Assembly: GCA_964399195.1 (NCBI GenBank)
Contig: CAYNPY010000117.1
Coordinates: 1-9,310, forward strand
Reading direction: 5' to 3'
Length of the DNA: 9,310 nucleotides
Origin: CAINDZ01 sp964399195
GTDB lineage: Bacteria > Krumholzibacteriota > Krumholzibacteriia > LZORAL124-64-63
Shown: piece after piece, positions 6,204 through 9,310 of the stretch
Position numbering within the stretch: the stretch's first letter is position 1
Layout of the letters: each line of letters begins with the position of its first letter
Notes under the pieces: model-generated
The model's database searches: none
Seen by the model: the letters and a program-made list of their open reading frames with translations, nothing else
Told to the model about the DNA's origin: nothing
Position numbers and translations under genes: made by a program

Positions 6204-6482
6204 ATGATGATCGACCTGGACACCGTGGTGGTCGCGAACCAGGACTGCCCCGTGCGCGAGGTGGGCCCGGGCCTGGTCATCATGGACCCTGCCGGCACGG
6301 CCACCCACTCCCTGGACGAGATCGGGGCCTTCCTCTGGCGCCGGCTGGACGGCCGCCGCAGCCTGGGACAGGTCGTCGAGGCCCTGGTGGCCGAGTACGA
6401 CGTCGAGCCCGACCGCGCCACGGCCGACGTGCAGGACTTCCTGGGTCAGCTCCTGGCCGCCGGGCTGGCGCGCGCCGTCTAG
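6204..6482 (+). CDS. PqqD-family peptide-binding protein
   Basis: This 92-residue protein has the PqqD winged-helix signature: VREVGPGLVIMDPAGTATHSL (17-37), DEIGAFLWRRLDGRRSL (38-54), VVEALVAEYDV (57-67), and a final DVQDFLGQLLAAGL helix. PqqD-type domains (RiPP recognition elements) bind leader peptides of ribosomally made peptides and present them to modifying enzymes. GGAGG at 6191-6195 is eight nt before this ATG. An out-of-frame ATG at 6197 is only one nt from it and is ignored. It is last in the peptidase-kinase-PqqD transcription unit. No leader-bearing small open frame was found beside it. Confidence 0.88.
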   Translation: MMIDLDTVVVANQDCPVREVGPGLVIMDPAGTATHSLDEIGAFLWRRLDGRRSLGQVVEALVAEYDVEPDRATADVQDFLGQLLAAGLARAV

Positions 6483-6511
6483 GCAGTCCGCCGCCGCCCC
6501 TCCCTCTCCAA

Positions 6512-6526
6512 GGGCGCCCGGCGCCC
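6512..6526. terminator. Weak hairpin after the PqqD gene
   Basis: GGGCGCC-C-GGCGCCC is a perfect 7-bp inverted repeat 30 nt downstream of the PqqD stop, able to fold as a 5-bp GC stem with a 5-nt loop. The nearest T run (TTTT at 6539-6542) is 12 nt away, so it is a poor match to an intrinsic terminator. It may end the unit with Rho or be fortuitous. Confidence 0.3.
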
Positions 6527-6569
6527 AGTTGATCTGCATTTTCAGCGCTGATTCCGGCCGCTGATCGGC

Positions 6570-6575
6570 TATGAT
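6570..6575 (+). promoter_or_regulatory. Candidate -10 (TATGAT) for the selenoprotein gene
   Basis: TATGAT matches the consensus at five of six positions and lies 57 nt before the ATG at 6633. The -35 region is weak (CTGATT-like). The hexamer sits between the arms of a 6-bp inverted repeat, ATCGGC (6564-6569) and GCCGAT (6581-6586). A palindrome, TCAGCGCTGA (6542-6551), lies just upstream. Either could be a regulator site. Confidence 0.4.
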
Positions 6576-6632
6576 CAAAGGCCGATGATTCCCCTGTGCC
6601 TTGCCACGGAACACCGACAGGAGACGCGAACC

Positions 6633-9239
6633 ATGAAGGCTCACGCCGCTGATCGCGCGAGGATCGCCGGTCTGCTCGCCACGCTGGCGCTGGTGCTGGC
6701 CGCCGGCGCCGCCGATGTCACCTATGCCGCCGTCCGCAACGTCGTCGGCGAGTTGTGGTCGGCCGACGGCTGACCCTACTGCCCTTCCGCGGTCGCGGGA
6801 CTCGAGGATCTGCATGACCAGTACGGTGACCGGTTCCTGGGCGTCACCTACTACCTGTCCAACCCCCTGCGCACGCCGTTCGGCGACACGCGCTTCGGCG
6901 CCTACGGTTTCAGCGGCACGCCGTCGGTGATGTTCGACGGCACCTCGCAGTACGTCGGCGGCATGGCCTCAGGCTCGATGTACGCGACGTACCAGCCGAC
7001 CGTGGCCGCCAAGCTGGCCACCAGCAGCCCCGTCGCGGTGACGGCCAGCTACAAGATCCGCGGCGACCAGGTCACGCTGGTGATGGACGCCACAGCCGAC
7101 GCGGCGATCACGGGCAGCATCTCGGTGCACTTCCTGGTCTGCCTGGACGGCTACCACTGGCACCCGAATCTCGTCGTGGCCACGCTCGCCTCCGAGGCGT
7201 TCACGCCCACGGCGGTGGGCCACACGCAGCACATCGAGCGCGTGTTCACGCTGGATCCGGCCTGGGACCGCAGCCTGCTGAACCCCATCGTGCTGGTGCA
7301 GAACAACACCACGCGCGCGGTTCTGCAGGGCGCCGTGGCCGCGCCGGACTACGAGGCCGACGTGACGATCGACTGCGAGCCGAACGGTCTGGACGCGGGT
7401 TGGACCCTCAGCGGCCCCTACGGCGTCATCACCGGCAACGGCGACGCGTCGTTCAGCCTGTTCGACGCCGGCTCGTACACGATCAGCTGGACGCCCTCGC
7501 CGTACTGGACGACGCCGGCCGGGCCCCAGACGCAGGTGATCGCCGTGGGCGGCAGCGCGGCCTTCCAGGGCGTGTACACGGACGGCCCGTTCGCCGCGGT
7601 CACCGGCGGCGCCCTGGCCGCGGCGGGCGAGCACCGCGCCGCCACGCTGGTGGACATCGACGGCGACGGCGACCTGGACGTGCACGTGGTCCGGCACAAC
7701 GAGGCCGACCGCCTGCTGCGCAACGACGGCGCCATGGGCTTCGTCGACATCGCCGCCGGCGCCATCGCCGATGCGGGGGCCGGCACGGGCGCGGCCTGGG
7801 CCGACCTGACCGGCGACGGCCACCTGGACGTCTACCTGACCCGCGCGAACCAGCCGACGGTGCTGCTGCGCGGCGACGGCGCGGGCGCCTTCACGCCGAT
7901 CACGGCCTACGGCCCCATCGTGACCGGCCCGGCCGAGGGCGCCAACTGGGTGGACTTCAACCTGGACGGCAAGCTGGACCTGTTCCTGTACCAGAACAAC
8001 GTCTCGACCACGAACCAGCTGTACGCCAACTTCGGCGACATCGGCGGCGGCACCTGGCTGTTCGTCGGCCAGTCGGGCAACCTCACCACGGGCGGCAACA
8101 CGGCGGCCACGTCGTGGACCGACCTGGACCTGGACGGCCGCCTGGACCCGTACGTGGTCAAGCGCTACGGCGCCAACCAGATGTTCCAGAACCTGACGAT
8201 CGGCTTCAACGACGCCACGCCGGGCAGCGGCCTGACCGACTCGGGCAACGAGTCGGCCGCCGCCTGGGGCGACTTCGACAACGACGGCGACTTCGACCTC
8301 TACCTGGCCAGCGACGGCGGGCCGGACAAGCTGTTCCGCACCTCGACGCCGTTCCACTTCGAGTACGTCACCGGACCCGGCCTGGGCGATGCCGGCAACG
8401 CGCGCGGCGCCGTCTGGGCCGACCTGGACAACGATACGCACCTGGACCTCTACGTGGCCCGCAACGGCCAGCCGGACCTGATCCTGCTGGGCGACGGCAC
8501 CGGCGCCTTCACGACGGTCAAGCCGGGCGTGGTCGAGGCCGAGGCCGGCGCCATGGGCGTGGCGGCCGGCGACCTGGACGGCGACGGCCGCGTCGACATC
8601 TTCGTGCCGCGCGCGGGCCTGCCCAGCGTGGTCATGAAGAACGGCCTGGGCGGCACGAATCACTGGTTCAAGGTGCGGCTGGAGGGCAGCGGCCAGAACC
8701 GCTCGGCGATCGGCGCCCGCCTGGTGCTCAGCAGCGGCGGCGTCACGCAGTCGCGTCTGCTCACCACGGGCAGCGGCTCGCCGGTGGCGCTGGAGCAGCA
8801 CTTCGGCCTGGGCACGGCGACCGCGATCGACCAGCTGGACATCTACTGGCCCAGCGGCCTGCACCAGGTGATCACGCCCAAGCCGGCGAACATCGTTCTG
8901 GAAGTGCTCGAGGGCCAGGACCCGGTGGTCAGCGGCGTGCGCGACTACGTGCCGCAGCCGGCCACGGTCCTGAACGCCGCGCGCCCGAACCCGTTCAACC
9001 CGTCGACGACCATCTCGTTCGCGCTGGCGAGTCCGCAGCGCGCGACGCTGGCCGTCTACACGGTGGACGGACGCCTGGTGCGCACGTTGCTGGAAGACGA
9101 CCTGGCGGCCGGCCCGCATGCGGTGAACTGGGACGGTCGCGGCGCCGATGGCCGCGCGGTGTCCTCGGGCACGTACCTGTACCGGCTGCGGACGACCGAC
9201 GGGTTCGACCGGTCGGGGCGCATGACGCTGGTGAAGTAA
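6633..9239 (+). CDS. Secreted multidomain selenoprotein: UPYC thioredoxin-fold, VCBS repeats, ASPIC/UnbV, FlgD-like sorting domain
   Basis: This is read as one 868-residue protein with Sec at codon 47 (TGA 6771-6773). The start has AGGAGA eight nt upstream. Domains in order: signal peptide (~1-29; basic start, then IAGLLATLALVLAAGAA); thioredoxin-like domain (~34-140) with ELWSADG-U-PYCP and the cis-proline loop GTPSVMFDG (95-103, Pro97); a beta region (~140-330) resembling Ig/PEGA-like modules; seven VCBS/FG-GAP repeats with DxDxDG calcium loops (341-655); ASPIC/UnbV domain (676-750, NRSAIGARL ... HFGLG ... YWPSGL); and a FlgD-like C-terminal domain (~780-868, ARPNPFNPST ... SSGTYLYRL) of the type used for outer-membrane export and anchoring in FCB bacteria. 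The likely role is an extracellular or surface-bound thiol/selenol redox protein; the substrate is unknown. If TGA is a true stop, only a 46-residue peptide is made and the rest lacks a signal peptide, which is unlikely. Confidence 0.8.
6771..6773 (+). other. In-frame TGA, proposed selenocysteine codon (Sec47)
   Basis: The TGA replaces the first Cys of a C-P-Y-C redox motif (codons: TGA CCC TAC TGC). The reading frame is intact on both sides: signal peptide and first thioredoxin strand upstream, remainder of the thioredoxin fold downstream. A hairpin of bacterial SECIS type follows. The alternatives are a sequencing error (TGC to TGA) or a decaying gene. Confidence 0.78.
6785..6800 (+). promoter_or_regulatory. 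Candidate bacterial SECIS hairpin
   Basis: The stem TTCCGC/GCGGGA has six pairs, one of them U-G (6786-6799), closed by the tetraloop GGTC (6791-6794), 17 nt after the TGA. As I recall the E. coli fdhF element, SelB needs the loop G23 and U24 in GGUC and the bulged U17, counting the U of UGA as 1. Here the loop G and U fall at 22 and 23, and a U (6786, in the wobble pair) lies at 16. The layout is the same, shifted by one nucleotide. Confidence 0.7.
7653..8597 (+). repeat. Seven VCBS/FG-GAP repeat units with a 50-residue period
   Basis: The Ca-binding loops begin at residues 341 (DIDGDGDLD), 391 (DLTGDGHLD), 441 (DFNLDGKLD), 497 (DLDLDGRLD), 547 (DFDNDGDFD), 597 (DLDNDTHLD) and 647 (DLDGDGRVD). 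Spacing is 50 residues except 56 between the third and fourth. Seven units are the blade count of an integrin-alpha-like beta-propeller. Confidence 0.85.
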
Positions 9240-9267
9240 GGCTTCGAACGGCTTCGACACGAGGGGC

Positions 9268-9294
9268 GGGGGTGGGGCCGCGCCACAACCCCCC
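9268..9294 (+). terminator. Possible hairpin downstream of the selenoprotein gene
   Basis: GGGG-GTGG-(7 nt)-CCAC-AA-CCCC can form two 4-bp helices separated by an AA bulge, 28 nt after the stop. It is followed by an A run, not a T run, so it lacks the mark of an intrinsic terminator on this strand. The remaining bases to 9310 show nothing further. Confidence 0.2.
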
Positions 9295-9310
9295 AAAAAG
9301 ACGGACGCCC

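Noticed and set aside
4208..6421. Open frame of 737 codons on the minus strand opposite the peptidase, kinase and PqqD genes
   Set aside because: It has a compositionally biased translation and no family features, while the opposite strand shows intact P-loop, peptidase and PqqD motifs.
6585..6632. Extending the selenoprotein start upstream to the ATG at 6585
   Set aside because: It would place 16 non-hydrophobic residues before the signal peptide. The ATG at 6633 has a better ribosome-binding site.
6483..6632. A RiPP precursor peptide gene next to PqqD
   Set aside because: No short frame with a start, ribosome-binding site and leader/core-like sequence could be supported in this 150-bp gap or in the divergent gap at 4654-4775.
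6771..6773. The TGA as a pseudogene lesion
   Set aside because: This cannot be excluded, but the rest of the gene is intact, the position is the catalytic Cys, and a SECIS-like hairpin follows. A single random lesion explains these less well.
6927..9239. Starting the large secreted protein at the GTG at 6927
   Set aside because: This would begin inside the thioredoxin cis-proline loop, without signal peptide or Shine-Dalgarno. The homologous upstream part is in the same frame across the TGA.
6969..9296. Open frame of 775 codons on the minus strand opposite the selenoprotein gene
   Set aside because: The translation is rich in Arg/Val/Ala with no domain logic. It is an antisense shadow created by GC-rich codons. 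The plus-strand frame carries clear VCBS, ASPIC/UnbV and FlgD-like domains.
1..9310. CRISPR array, tRNA or rRNA genes, insertion sequence
   Set aside because: No regularly spaced direct repeats, tRNA-like cloverleaf, rRNA-like segment, transposase or terminal inverted repeats were seen.

Overview
The window is uniformly GC-rich bacterial DNA with tightly packed genes. The secreted protein at the right end has VCBS/FG-GAP repeats, an ASPIC/UnbV domain and a FlgD-like 'ARPNPFNPST' C-terminal sorting domain. That combination suggests an uncultured lineage of the FCB group (Krumholzibacteriota or Eisenbacteria-like). This placement is an inference from gene content, not from a marker gene.

Left third (1-3450, minus strand): a bacterial microcompartment (BMC) operon read right to left. 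Its order is a winged-helix regulator, a fused RpiB-DeoC enzyme, a tandem-domain BMC-T shell trimer, a BMC-H shell hexamer, an EutN/CcmL-type BMC-P pentamer, and the N-terminus of a PduP/EutE-like CoA-acylating aldehyde dehydrogenase that runs off the left edge. Gaps are -1 to 33 bp. The logic is a sugar-phosphate metabolosome: deoxyribose-5-phosphate is split by DeoC into glyceraldehyde-3-phosphate and acetaldehyde, and the aldehyde is held in the shell and oxidised to acetyl-CoA. The AT-rich control region (3340-3450) carries two copies of the 15-bp inverted repeat CTTCA-N5-TGAAG. A third copy lies about 400 bp upstream, inside the neighbouring gene.

Middle (3451-6482): four genes around a divergent promoter region. 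They are a PF14907-type nucleotidyltransferase (minus strand), then on the plus strand an S26/S24-like Ser-His peptidase, an HprK-related kinase and a PqqD-like peptide carrier. Kinase, nucleotidyltransferase and PqqD genes co-occur in some lasso-peptide and related RiPP clusters, but here there is no visible precursor, cyclase or transglutaminase-like protease.

Right third (6483-9310, plus strand): a single secreted protein of about 868 residues (6633-9239), interrupted in frame by TGA at codon 47. The TGA sits exactly at the first position of a thioredoxin/glutaredoxin-type C-P-Y-C motif. It is followed 17 nt later by a 6-bp hairpin with a GGUC loop, closely matching the E. coli fdhF SECIS layout. 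I read this as a selenoprotein: signal peptide, a UPYC thioredoxin-fold domain, a beta region, seven Ca-binding VCBS repeats with a near-exact 50-residue period, ASPIC/UnbV, and a C-terminal sorting domain. This is the most novel-looking item in the window. A conventional gene caller would split it into a 46-residue fragment and a large protein lacking its signal peptide.
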